From: Desulfobacterales bacterium
GTDB taxonomy: Bacteria; Desulfobacterota; Desulfobacteria; Desulfobacterales; JAFDCJ01
NCBI GenBank assembly: GCA_020345785.1
Contig: CP070771.1
Span: 3,796,551 to 3,805,316, forward strand
Direction: 5' to 3'
DNA length: 8,766 nucleotides
The notes under the pieces are model-generated. The model was not told the DNA's origin and searched no databases. It was given only the letters and a program-made list of their open reading frames with translations. The translations under genes and the position numbers were made by a program. Within the stretch, counting starts at the first letter, position 1; each line of letters opens with the position of its first letter. Positions 1 through 5,407 of the stretch are shown here, in pieces.

Positions 1-2
1 CG

Positions 3-545
3 AAGATCAGGCCGCACTTGATCCATTGCCAATATGTTCGTCAGGACCAATTCGATCGGATCAAGGAATTGGCCAATATTGGAATGACCTTCTTTACTGC
101 ACACGTGTATTTTTGGGGTGATATGCACCGGGATGTCCTCTTAGGTCCGGAACGAGCACCTAAGATCAGCTCCATAAACAGTGCCATGGAAAGGAACATT
201 CCTTTCGCCATCCACAACGATCCGCCGGTCACCCCACCGGATGCGCTACATTCCATGTGGGTGGCCGTGAACCGTCTGACTTCATCGGGAAAAGTGCTGG
301 GACCAAAGGAACGCATCACACCGGAACAGGCTTTGTTGGCCTACACCCGGCAAGCGGCAATTGTTCTTGGTATTGAAGATCAGGTTGGATCACTGGAGCC
401 CGGCAAGTATGCTGATTTTGTCGTACTGTCAGAGAATCCCCTGAAAGTCGATCCGATGAAGATCAAAGACATCAAAGTGGAAGCAACAGTAATGAATGGA
501 CAGATCACCCATATGGTAGCGGAAAAGGGCTATTATCACCACTAG
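3..545 (+). CDS. YtcJ-type amidohydrolase, C-terminal part (5' end outside window)
   Basis: The frame is open from the window edge, so the start lies upstream; 180 residues remain of a family usually over 500 long. Members of the amidohydrolase_3/YtcJ group are metal-dependent hydrolases acting on amide or related C-N bonds; the substrate cannot be read here. Seen: RPHLIHCQ near the fragment start, matching the family RHxIEHxQ block with the metal-ligand His at fragment residue 8; HNDPPVTPPDAL around residues 72-83, matching the family block with the conserved metal-site Asp (residue 73); and the typical ending LGIEDQVGSLEPGKYADFVVLSENPL, followed by a VEATVMNGQ strand that closes the small beta-sandwich domain. 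The usual Glu of the IEH motif is Ile, and a Pro replaces the first His of RHR, so the fragment is a somewhat divergent member. A TTG at 18 is an internal Leu codon, not a start. A porin remnant follows, which hints at a former hydrolase-plus-porin cluster. Confidence 0.85.
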   Translation, partial: KIRPHLIHCQYVRQDQFDRIKELANIGMTFFTAHVYFWGDMHRDVLLGPERAPKISSINSAMERNIPFAIHNDPPVTPPDALHSMWVAVNRLTSSGKVLGPKERITPEQALLAYTRQAAIVLGIEDQVGSLEPGKYADFVVLSENPLKVDPMKIKDIKVEATVMNGQITHMVAEKGYYHH

Positions 546-598
546 CAGAAGAAAGGCTGCGCCATTTCTGGATGTATTTCCGCGGACAACAGCTTTGA

Positions 599-877
599 GC
601 AGGGCACGTATTACGCTGCCGCTTTTCAATTGGCTTTCATGCCGGCCGTCATAAGTACAGCGGGGTCGGTAAGCTTTTTATAATAGGCAATCAAGCCATA
701 AATGCCCGAACCGAAGCCTACTACAATGTCGAAAAACCCGATGGTGTCCCGAATTGGAACTGGGGCTTCACGGTTCAATTTCTATTTCCGAAATATAGGT
801 TTTGGGTTCTTAACGGTGACCGAACTGTCACGGAAAGAAGGGACCAAATAACAAGTGGTATGAAGCGTGATTTTTAA
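599..877 (+). pseudogene. remnant of neuromedin-U-like / transporter-type outer-membrane porin (C-terminus)
   Basis: This stretch is open in one frame (stop at 596-598 before it, TAA at 875-877) but has no usable start codon and no Shine-Dalgarno site. Its middle part, about 650-793, encodes GVGKLFIIGNQAINARTEAYYN, then VEKPDGVPNWNWGFTVQFLFPK. From memory this matches the C-terminal strands of the outer-membrane barrel family annotated as 'neuromedin U' or 'transporter', whose members typically end in a GVGK(I/L)F..GKQP.N.....YYNV..PD..P(D/N)W..R.Q.QFLFPK pattern. In that family the chain ends at QFLFPK; here the frame runs on 27 codons with unrelated sequence, so the native stop has been lost. 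The N-terminal 80-90% of the gene is missing. Together with the upstream hydrolase fragment and the downstream arylsulfatase, this suggests a former uptake-and-hydrolysis locus that has been deleted in part. The rest of the 546-910 gap shows nothing I can name. Confidence 0.7.
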
Positions 878-910
878 AAGGCCAACCACAAAAGAAAAGG
901 AGGAAAAACC

Positions 911-1999
911 ATGAATTTACAAAAAACCAACTTGCTGAGGATTCTGGCAATCGTATCCCTGGGCATTTTTGCGGGCAGCGCCCTGGCCGCAGAGGTCCTA
1001 ATCAAAGAGGATTTTATTCAAAAAGTTGTCACAGAAAAGCAACTGGTGAAGACGGTCGACAACTTTATCGTCTTGTTTGATACCTCCAGCTCCACCGGCA
1101 AACCTTTCAAGGGAACCGACACGCCCAAACGCGAAATCGCGAAATCCACGCTCAAAGAGCGCAATGCGTTTCTACCGAACCTGGGCTACAATGCCGGCTT
1201 GTATCTTTACACACCTTTTAAGGAGATTTATCCGGTGCAGGCCTACGACCGGCAAAAGTTCTCCGAGGCCATTGATCAATTACCGGATACATCGGGCGGT
1301 CCGACCTTGCTGATGCAGGCCTTGATCAAGCTTGAGCCCATATTAAAAAATCTATCCGGTCGCACGGCGGTGTTTATTGTCAGCGACGGCAACTACACCA
1401 AGATGGAAGGCTTTAAAGAGCCGGAACAAAAGGCCAAGGAACTCTCAGCCGAATACAGCACATGTTTTTATTACTTGAGCAATGCCGACACTGAAAGGGA
1501 AAAAAGAAATTTAATGGAGCTGGCCAAAGGCAGCGAGTGCTCGCGGGTGATTCCCTTCGAATTTTTTGTGGATCGGCTGGAGTATATGAGCGGCGCCCTG
1601 TTTGTAGTGAGAGCCAACACTTCGATCGTGACCATGACTGATAAGAAGGTGGCCGGACTTAAAGTTGATAACATCCAGTTTGGCTTCGATGCATCGAAGG
1701 TCGAAGAGGAGTATTATGACGAACTCGATCAGGTGGCGGCATTTCTGAAGCAGCATCCCGAGGCCTACGCGGTGATCGACGGCTACACCGATCCGTCCGG
1801 CGATTTTGAGTACAACATGCGCCTGTCGCGCCGGAGAGCGGAAAGTGTTGCGGAGTACTTGATGTATAAATACGGGATTACCGAGGATCGCCTGGTAGTG
1901 CTGTGGTTTGGCGCGGTCAATCCCGTCGCCGCCAACGACACTGAGGAAGGACGTGCTAAAAACCGGCGGGTAGAGATTGCTGTCGGCGGATTGGAGTGA
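911..1999 (+). CDS. secreted VWA-OmpA fusion protein
   Basis: This is a 362-residue periplasmic or outer-membrane-associated protein. A Sec signal peptide (residues 1-26, cleavage after ALA) precedes a von Willebrand factor A domain (about 50-230). The VWA domain keeps a complete-looking metal-ion-dependent adhesion site: DTSSS at 57-61 (DxSxS), a Thr at 132 in GGPT, and SDG at 158-160. The C-terminal domain (about 250-358) is OmpA-like: FDASKVEEEYYDELDQVA, GYTDPSG, LSRRRAESV and GRAKNRRVEI. Asp294 and Arg309 are 15 apart, as in E. coli OmpA (D271/R286), the pair that holds diaminopimelate of peptidoglycan. So the sequence supports a peptidoglycan-tethered ligand-binding protein; the ligand is unknown. 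The start is clear: AAAGGAGG at 896-903 lies 7 nt before the ATG. An intrinsic terminator follows directly, so it appears to be the last gene of its transcript. Confidence 0.9.
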   Translation: MNLQKTNLLRILAIVSLGIFAGSALAAEVLIKEDFIQKVVTEKQLVKTVDNFIVLFDTSSSTGKPFKGTDTPKREIAKSTLKERNAFLPNLGYNAGLYLYTPFKEIYPVQAYDRQKFSEAIDQLPDTSGGPTLLMQALIKLEPILKNLSGRTAVFIVSDGNYTKMEGFKEPEQKAKELSAEYSTCFYYLSNADTEREKRNLMELAKGSECSRVIPFEFFVDRLEYMSGALFVVRANTSIVTMTDKKVAGLKVDNIQFGFDASKVEEEYYDELDQVAAFLKQHPEAYAVIDGYTDPSGDFEYNMRLSRRRAESVAEYLMYKYGITEDRLVVLWFGAVNPVAANDTEEGRAKNRRVEIAVGGLE

Positions 2000-2014
2000 T
2001 GTGACATTATAAGC

Positions 2015-2048
2015 GAGAGGAGAGAATATCATCTTCTCTCCTCTTTTT
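2015..2048 (+). terminator. intrinsic terminator after the VWA-OmpA gene
   Basis: A perfect 11-bp stem (AGAGGAGAGAA at 2016-2026 with TTCTCTCCTCT at 2034-2044) is extended by a G-U pair (2015/2045). It closes a 7-nt loop and runs straight into a T tract ending at 2048. It sits 15 nt after the stop of the upstream gene. The stem is A/G-rich on one arm rather than GC-rich, but its length and the T tract make it a good rho-independent terminator for + strand transcription. Confidence 0.85.
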
Positions 2049-2095
2049 CAATATATGGAAATGAGGTCAAATACGATATTTTTGAGAGAAAACGC

Positions 2096-2153
2096 TGCGT
2101 CGTAGAGGCGTGGCGTGAGAAATGAGGACCTCACGCCACGCCGCTGCGGCGCA
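2096..2153 (+). repeat. long imperfect inverted repeat / leader hairpin before the arylsulfatase
   Basis: A perfect 13-bp inverted repeat (GGCGTGGCGTGAG at 2107-2119 with CTCACGCCACGCC at 2130-2142) surrounds a 10-nt loop. Beyond one A/G mismatch (2106/2143) the pairing continues for ten more steps, 2096-2105 with 2144-2153, including two U-G pairs (2103/2146, 2100/2149). Altogether there are 24 stem steps: 21 Watson-Crick, 2 wobble, 1 mismatch. No T tract follows, so it is not a standard terminator. It ends 17 nt before the AAAGGAGG site of the sulfatase gene. The wobbles pair only in the + strand transcript (the other strand would have A-C), which favours an RNA role in the leader. It may equally be one copy of a dispersed palindromic repeat. 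Confidence 0.8.
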
Positions 2154-2182
2154 ACGATAGCTTAAAAGGTAAAGGAGGCAAT

Positions 2183-3727
2183 ATGAGAAGAGTATTATTA
2201 TGGGAATCACTTATGGTTGCTATGCTGGCCATGTGCCTGGCAGTACCGGTTGCTTTTGCAGCCGATAAACCCAACATCCTCGTCATCTGGGGTGACGACG
2301 TCGGCTACTGGAACGTCAGCGCTTATAACCAGGGGATGATGGGCTACGAGACGCCCAACATCGACTCCGTGGCGAATGAGGGCGCGCTTTTCACCGACTG
2401 GTACGCCCAGCAGAGCTGCACCGCCGGGAGGGCGGCCTTCATCCTCGGGCAACATCCCTTCCGCACCGGGCTGCTTACCATCGGGATGCCGGGATCGCCC
2501 CACGGGATAAGCGAAGAGATGGTGACCCTCGCCACACTCCTCAAGCCCCACGGCTATACAAGCGGGCAGTTCGGCAAGAACCACCTGGGCGATCAGGACC
2601 AGCATCTGCCGACGGTCCACGGCTTTGATGAATTTTTCGGCAACCTATATCATCTCAATGCCGAGGAGGAGCCGGAGGGCTACTATTACCCGAAGGATCC
2701 CGAGTTCCGCAAAGAATTCGGTCCCCGCGGCGTGATCCACAGCTGGGCTGACGGCAATGGCGGTCAAAAGATCGAGGACACCGGACCCATGACGCGCAAG
2801 CGCATGGAGACCGCGGACGATGAGTTCACCAACGCGGCCATCGACTTCATCGAGCGGGCCCACAAGGCCAAAAAACCCTTCTTTACCTGGGTGACCACGA
2901 CGCGCATGCACGTCTGGACCCACCTCACGAAGGAATGGCAAGGCAAGAGCGGCATTGGCCTCTATGCCGACGGCATGCTTGAGCACGATGACGACGTTGG
3001 CCGTATCCTCGCCAAGCTCAAGGAACTCGGCATTGATGACAACACCATTGTCTTTTACTCCACCGACAACGGTGCTGAGACCTTCACCTGGCCCGACGGC
3101 GGCACCATCCCCTTCCACGGCGAAAAGGGAACAACCTGGGAGGGCGGATTCCGCGTACCCGCTTTCATCAAGTGGCCCGGTGTTATCAAGCCGGGAACAA
3201 AGCTCAACGGCATCGCCTCACACGAGGATATGATCCCCACGCTGCTGGCGGCTGTCGGAGAGCCGGATATCAAGGAAAAGCTCAAAAAAGGTCTTACTAT
3301 TGACGGCAAAAAGTATAAGGTACATCTCGACGGCTACAATCTTCTGCCCTGGTTTAAGGGCGAGGTAGAAAATTCTCTCCGAAAAGAGATCATGTATTTT
3401 GACCAGGTGGGCAACCTCAACGCCATCCGTTACAACAACTGGAAACTCCACTTTGCCATTCTCGAGGGGAACATCGCCTCCGCCGTTCGCGTCCAGACGG
3501 CATGGCCGAAGGTCATCAACTTAAGGGCCGACCCCTTTGAAAGGGCCTGGCACGAGTCGGAGATGTACCTGCGCTGGATGGCCGAGAACATGTGGCTCTT
3601 CGTTCCCGCCCAGGTTTTCACCAGGCAATGGCTGGAAACCTTCAAGGAGTTTCCGCCACGGGGCGGCACCACCCTGGGCATCGATGGTGTCGTCAAACAG
3701 CTTGAGAATCCGGCCGCCAGGCAGTAG
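2183..3727 (+). CDS. secreted type I arylsulfatase (Cys-type)
   Basis: A 514-residue enzyme that hydrolyses sulfate esters, releasing sulfate from an aryl or other organic sulfate; the natural substrate is not readable. A signal peptide (1-26, AFA cleavage site) sends it to the periplasm. Sulfatase landmarks are in order: NILVIWGDDVGYW with metal ligands Asp38 and Asp39; SCTAGRAAF with Cys79, the residue converted to formylglycine; FGKNHLGD with Lys132 and His134; MHVWTH with His243; and YSTDNGAE with Asp295 and Asn296, followed by a K-G-T-T-W-E-G-G-(F)-R-V-P block at 315-326. The maturation motif is C-x-A-x-R rather than the common C-x-P-x-R; maturases accept both. No formylglycine-generating enzyme or anSME is in the window, so maturation must be supplied elsewhere. 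AAAGGAGG at 2171-2178 fixes the start. The gene is visibly richer in G+C than the genes to the right, which may reflect transfer. A long hairpin lies in the leader and a second sulfatase C-terminus follows the stop. Confidence 0.93.
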   Translation: MRRVLLWESLMVAMLAMCLAVPVAFAADKPNILVIWGDDVGYWNVSAYNQGMMGYETPNIDSVANEGALFTDWYAQQSCTAGRAAFILGQHPFRTGLLTIGMPGSPHGISEEMVTLATLLKPHGYTSGQFGKNHLGDQDQHLPTVHGFDEFFGNLYHLNAEEEPEGYYYPKDPEFRKEFGPRGVIHSWADGNGGQKIEDTGPMTRKRMETADDEFTNAAIDFIERAHKAKKPFFTWVTTTRMHVWTHLTKEWQGKSGIGLYADGMLEHDDDVGRILAKLKELGIDDNTIVFYSTDNGAETFTWPDGGTIPFHGEKGTTWEGGFRVPAFIKWPGVIKPGTKLNGIASHEDMIPTLLAAVGEPDIKEKLKKGLTIDGKKYKVHLDGYNLLPWFKGEVENSLRKEIMYFDQVGNLNAIRYNNWKLHFAILEGNIASAVRVQTAWPKVINLRADPFERAWHESEMYLRWMAENMWLFVPAQVFTRQWLETFKEFPPRGGTTLGIDGVVKQLENPAARQ

Positions 3728-3913
3728 ATCTTAAGCGCTTTGAGCAATTGTGACCGCTGGTGGATCGAGCGCAGTGCGTTTTCCGTGACGGCCCTCCAGG
3801 AGATCGTGGTCGGTTTTATCGGGACGTTCAAGGATTTCCCGCCACGGCAGGAGCCCGCGAAGTTCAACGTGGATGACGTCATGGCGACTATGTACAAAAC
3901 GGGCGTCGATTGA
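3728..3913 (+). pseudogene. C-terminal remnant of a second arylsulfatase, in frame after the first
   Basis: Directly after the TAG of the sulfatase gene the same frame stays open for 61 codons to a TGA at 3911-3913. From about 3752 it encodes DRWWIERSAFSVTALQEIVV, then GFIGTFKDFPPRQEPAKFNVDD and VMATMYKTGVD, a typical C-terminus of this sulfatase family. The intact gene ends in the equivalent segment LETFKEFPPRGGTTLGIDGV, so two C-termini stand in tandem. The TFK(E/D)FPPR motifs are 186 nt apart, and each lies 29 residues before its own stop, but the rest is well diverged, so this is not a fresh duplication. The simplest reading is that a neighbouring sulfatase paralogue was lost by deletion and only its tail survived. 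There is no Shine-Dalgarno site or start codon in a suitable place. The rest of the gap (3914-4114) holds a hairpin and the ribosome-binding region of the next gene. Confidence 0.75.
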
Positions 3914-3963
3914 TCGGGCATGCAGTTACAGGTTCGGCCAGTGATTGTATAAGCTAGTTGCAA

Positions 3964-3996
3964 GCCCTATGGCGGGGTGATTGCCCGCCATAAGGC
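3964..3996 (+). repeat. inverted repeat / possible weak terminator
   Basis: TATGGCGGG (3968-3976) pairs with CCCGCCATA (3984-3992) across a 7-nt loop. After one C/A mismatch, three more G-C pairs extend the stem outwards (3964-3966 with 3994-3996). No T run follows, so a rho-independent terminator is only possible, not shown. It lies between the sulfatase remnant and DUF502 and would fit as the end of the sulfatase transcript. Confidence 0.45.
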
Positions 3997-4086
3997 GTTG
4001 CATCATCTTCGACCATTTTGCCGGTGCGAGTATTCGTGACAATAACCATAAACACCCGATTGGATGTTTTATGATCTAGCGGGCAC

Positions 4087-4096
4087 AAGGAGGTGA
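4087..4096 (+). promoter_or_regulatory. very strong Shine-Dalgarno site at unusual distance from the DUF502 start
   Basis: AAGGAGGTGA is complementary to the 16S rRNA tail over its whole length. It lies 18 nt before the ATG at 4115, too far for normal spacing. A second purine run, GAAGGGGGG (4095-4103), lies 11 nt before that ATG and may do the work. The DUF502 frame is closed by TGA at 4094-4096, and the only other in-frame candidate between is a CTG at 4112, so the real start must be at or after 4112. Confidence 0.5.
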
Positions 4097-4114
4097 AGGG
4101 GGGCATCTTTCCTG

Positions 4115-4702
4115 ATGAAACAACTGATGGTGTTTTTAAAGACAACCGCTATGGGCGGTCTTTTCGTACTTCTGCCGATACTGCTCCTTTATCTGCTGCT
4201 GGCCGAGTTGCTGGAAGTTATGGTGGCGCTGGCAACCCCGATTGCCGAATTGTTTCCCCAGGGGACATTCGACCGGGTCAATGCGCCCGTCCTGGTGGCC
4301 GTGGTGCTGATTATCGGGGCCTCGTTTCTTCTCGGTTTGGCCCTGCGCTCGATGACCTTAAGGCGGATTGGTCTTTGGACAGAGCGCACCGTGCTTGGCC
4401 GGCTGCCCCTGTACGGTGCGGTCAAACGCCTGTCCAGAGGCCTGGTCGGAGCAAAGGAGGATACCGCCTTCCGGACGGCGGTGCTGAATTCTGCAGACGG
4501 GGAGCGGGAGTTTGTCTACGTAATCGAGGATCACGGCGACGGTCAGGTGACCGTGCTGGTACCCTGGGCGCCGGCATCCTTCGCCGGTTCGGTAAAAATT
4601 ATGCGCCGCGATCGGATCGAGATGCTGGACGCAAGCCTGGGTGACGTCTCCCGCGCCCTGAGCCACTGGGGCGTGGGTGTTCGCGAGTTGCTAACAAAAT
4701 AA
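4115..4702 (+). CDS. DUF502 family inner-membrane protein
   Basis: A 195-residue protein of the DUF502 family, whose function is not established. Two transmembrane helices are visible (about 12-38 and 57-78), then a soluble domain of about 115 residues. Family-like blocks are GGLFVLLPILLLYLLL in helix 1, the run RTVLGRLPLYGAVKRLSRGL (91-110, equivalent to the family's IPL..SIY.AVKQ block), REFVYVIEDHGDGQVTVLVP and the VPWAPASFAGSVKIM strand region (149-163). The length is normal for the family. ATG 4115 is chosen because the helix-1 lead-in MKQLMVFLKTTAMGGLF looks like a family N-terminus; ATG 4127 is possible. It is followed after 13 nt by the next membrane protein, and the two are very probably co-transcribed. 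A long overlapping frame in another register (from 4093) is a shadow. Confidence 0.88.
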   Translation: MKQLMVFLKTTAMGGLFVLLPILLLYLLLAELLEVMVALATPIAELFPQGTFDRVNAPVLVAVVLIIGASFLLGLALRSMTLRRIGLWTERTVLGRLPLYGAVKRLSRGLVGAKEDTAFRTAVLNSADGEREFVYVIEDHGDGQVTVLVPWAPASFAGSVKIMRRDRIEMLDASLGDVSRALSHWGVGVRELLTK

Positions 4703-4715
4703 GAAAAACAGAATA

Positions 4716-5246
4716 ATGACACAAAATACCGCTTCAAAAAACGAGCAACCGCTTGCAGGCTGGCGCTTTCGACTGGGCCTGACGGTGCTGATTGTCGGAT
4801 GGCTCAGCCCGTTGCTCATTCCCGTCATAACCCGGACGGCGCTTGCGATTGAATGGAAGACAATTATTTCAGGGTTGCTGGCCGTTGGCATCCCCGAGGT
4901 GTTTACTCTCGCAGCAATCGCCATCATGGGGAAGCAGGGTTACGATCTTATTAAGGATCGCATTTTTCGTTTTTTGAAAAAGCATGGCCCGCCGGACCGG
5001 GTCAGCCTGACCCGATACCGCATCGGGCTGGTCATGTTTTTGCTTCCCGTTGTCTTCGGCTGGCTGGGTCCCTACGGAGCGCACCGGATTCCGCATTATG
5101 AGGCACATCGATTTGTCGTCAGCTTGATCGGCGATGTCATCTTTTTCGCCAGTGTCTTTGTGCTGGGCGGAGATTTCTGGGATAAGTTAAGAGCGCTGTT
5201 CATCCACCAAGCCAGGGTTCAGGCAGCGGATAAGAAGTTGAATTGA
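4716..5246 (+). CDS. four-helix membrane protein with duplicated transporter-suffix-like domain
   Basis: This 176-residue protein has about four membrane helices (19-41, 49-72, 102-120, 132-151). The first half, WRFRLGLTVLIVGWLSPLL plus SGLLAVGIPEVFTLAAIAIM and GKQGYDLIKDR, resembles the small 'transporter suffix' domain found beside or fused to RND and other exporters; this is from memory of the family. The second half repeats its plan: TRYRIGLVMFLLPVVFGWL plus SLIGDVIFFASVFVLGGDF and WDKLRALF. So the protein looks like a tandem duplication: R(F/Y)R(L/I)GL at 17-22 and 100-105, and a helix followed by a GK/GD-rich basic turn at 71-84 and 151-162. Function is unknown. It starts 13 nt after DUF502 with no good Shine-Dalgarno site, so its translation is probably coupled to DUF502. 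No transporter gene is adjacent, which makes the suffix name only a family label here. Confidence 0.75.
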   Translation: MTQNTASKNEQPLAGWRFRLGLTVLIVGWLSPLLIPVITRTALAIEWKTIISGLLAVGIPEVFTLAAIAIMGKQGYDLIKDRIFRFLKKHGPPDRVSLTRYRIGLVMFLLPVVFGWLGPYGAHRIPHYEAHRFVVSLIGDVIFFASVFVLGGDFWDKLRALFIHQARVQAADKKLN

Positions 5247-5277
5247 AATTTGATTGTTTGCACAGTTTACATGGTAT

Positions 5278-5309
5278 TTCTAGTTTGCTCGGGTTCTAGT
5301 TTCCTCGGG
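5278..5309 (+). repeat. tandem 16-bp direct repeat upstream of the transglycosylase gene
   Basis: Two head-to-tail copies of TTCTAGTTTGCTCGGG (5278-5293 and 5294-5309) differ at a single base, a G/C change at position 10 of the unit. The copies abut exactly. They lie 82 nt before the MltF-like ATG, in a place where an activator or repressor site would fit, although a 16-bp period is 1.5 helical turns, so the copies would face opposite sides of the DNA. A simple slippage duplication is the other reading. Confidence 0.75.
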
Positions 5310-5344
5310 GGGAGGGCATTGCTGTAAATTGAGAGGAAACAATA

Positions 5345-5407
5345 ATGAAAATAAAAAAATCACATATTTCCAGAATTAAAAGGATCCAAAATGAAACACA
5401 TCTCTGA
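5345..5407 (+). CDS. possible 20-codon leader ORF overlapping the MltF-like start
   Basis: ATG at 5345 follows AGAGG (5332-5336) at a normal 8-nt distance and opens a lysine-rich 20-codon frame, MKIKKSHISRIKRIQNETHL, ending at TGA 5405-5407. It overlaps the first 17 nt of the transglycosylase gene in another frame, and the AAAAGGA site of that gene lies inside it, so translation of the leader could affect initiation downstream. I know no family for the peptide. Such short frames arise by chance in A-rich leaders, so this is weakly supported. Confidence 0.25.
   Translation: MKIKKSHISRIKRIQNETHL

Noticed and set aside
1511..2032. A 173-codon frame on the minus strand over the VWA-OmpA gene and its terminator.
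   Set aside because: It is antisense to a well-supported gene, shows no recognisable domain, and begins within the terminator stem.
3725..3727. TAG between the sulfatase and the in-frame second C-terminus as a pyrrolysine or readthrough codon.
   Set aside because: The sequence before TAG is already a complete sulfatase C-terminus, and the sequence after it is a second version of the same part, so a fused protein would carry two tails. A gene remnant explains this better.
3430..3963. A 177-codon minus-strand frame across the sulfatase end and the remnant.
   Set aside because: It reads antisense to two sulfatase C-termini; its sequence looks random and has no ribosome-binding site of note.
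4070..4075. TATGAT as a -10 promoter box before DUF502.
   Set aside because: No acceptable -35 hexamer lies 16-18 nt upstream; the nearest candidate, GTGACA at 4036-4041, is 28 nt away.
4093..4644. A 183-codon frame from GTG 4093, overlapping DUF502.
   Set aside because: Its protein is rich in Gly, Arg and Pro with no membrane or domain pattern, while the overlapping frame is a clear DUF502 protein. The strong Shine-Dalgarno site runs into the GTG, leaving no spacing.
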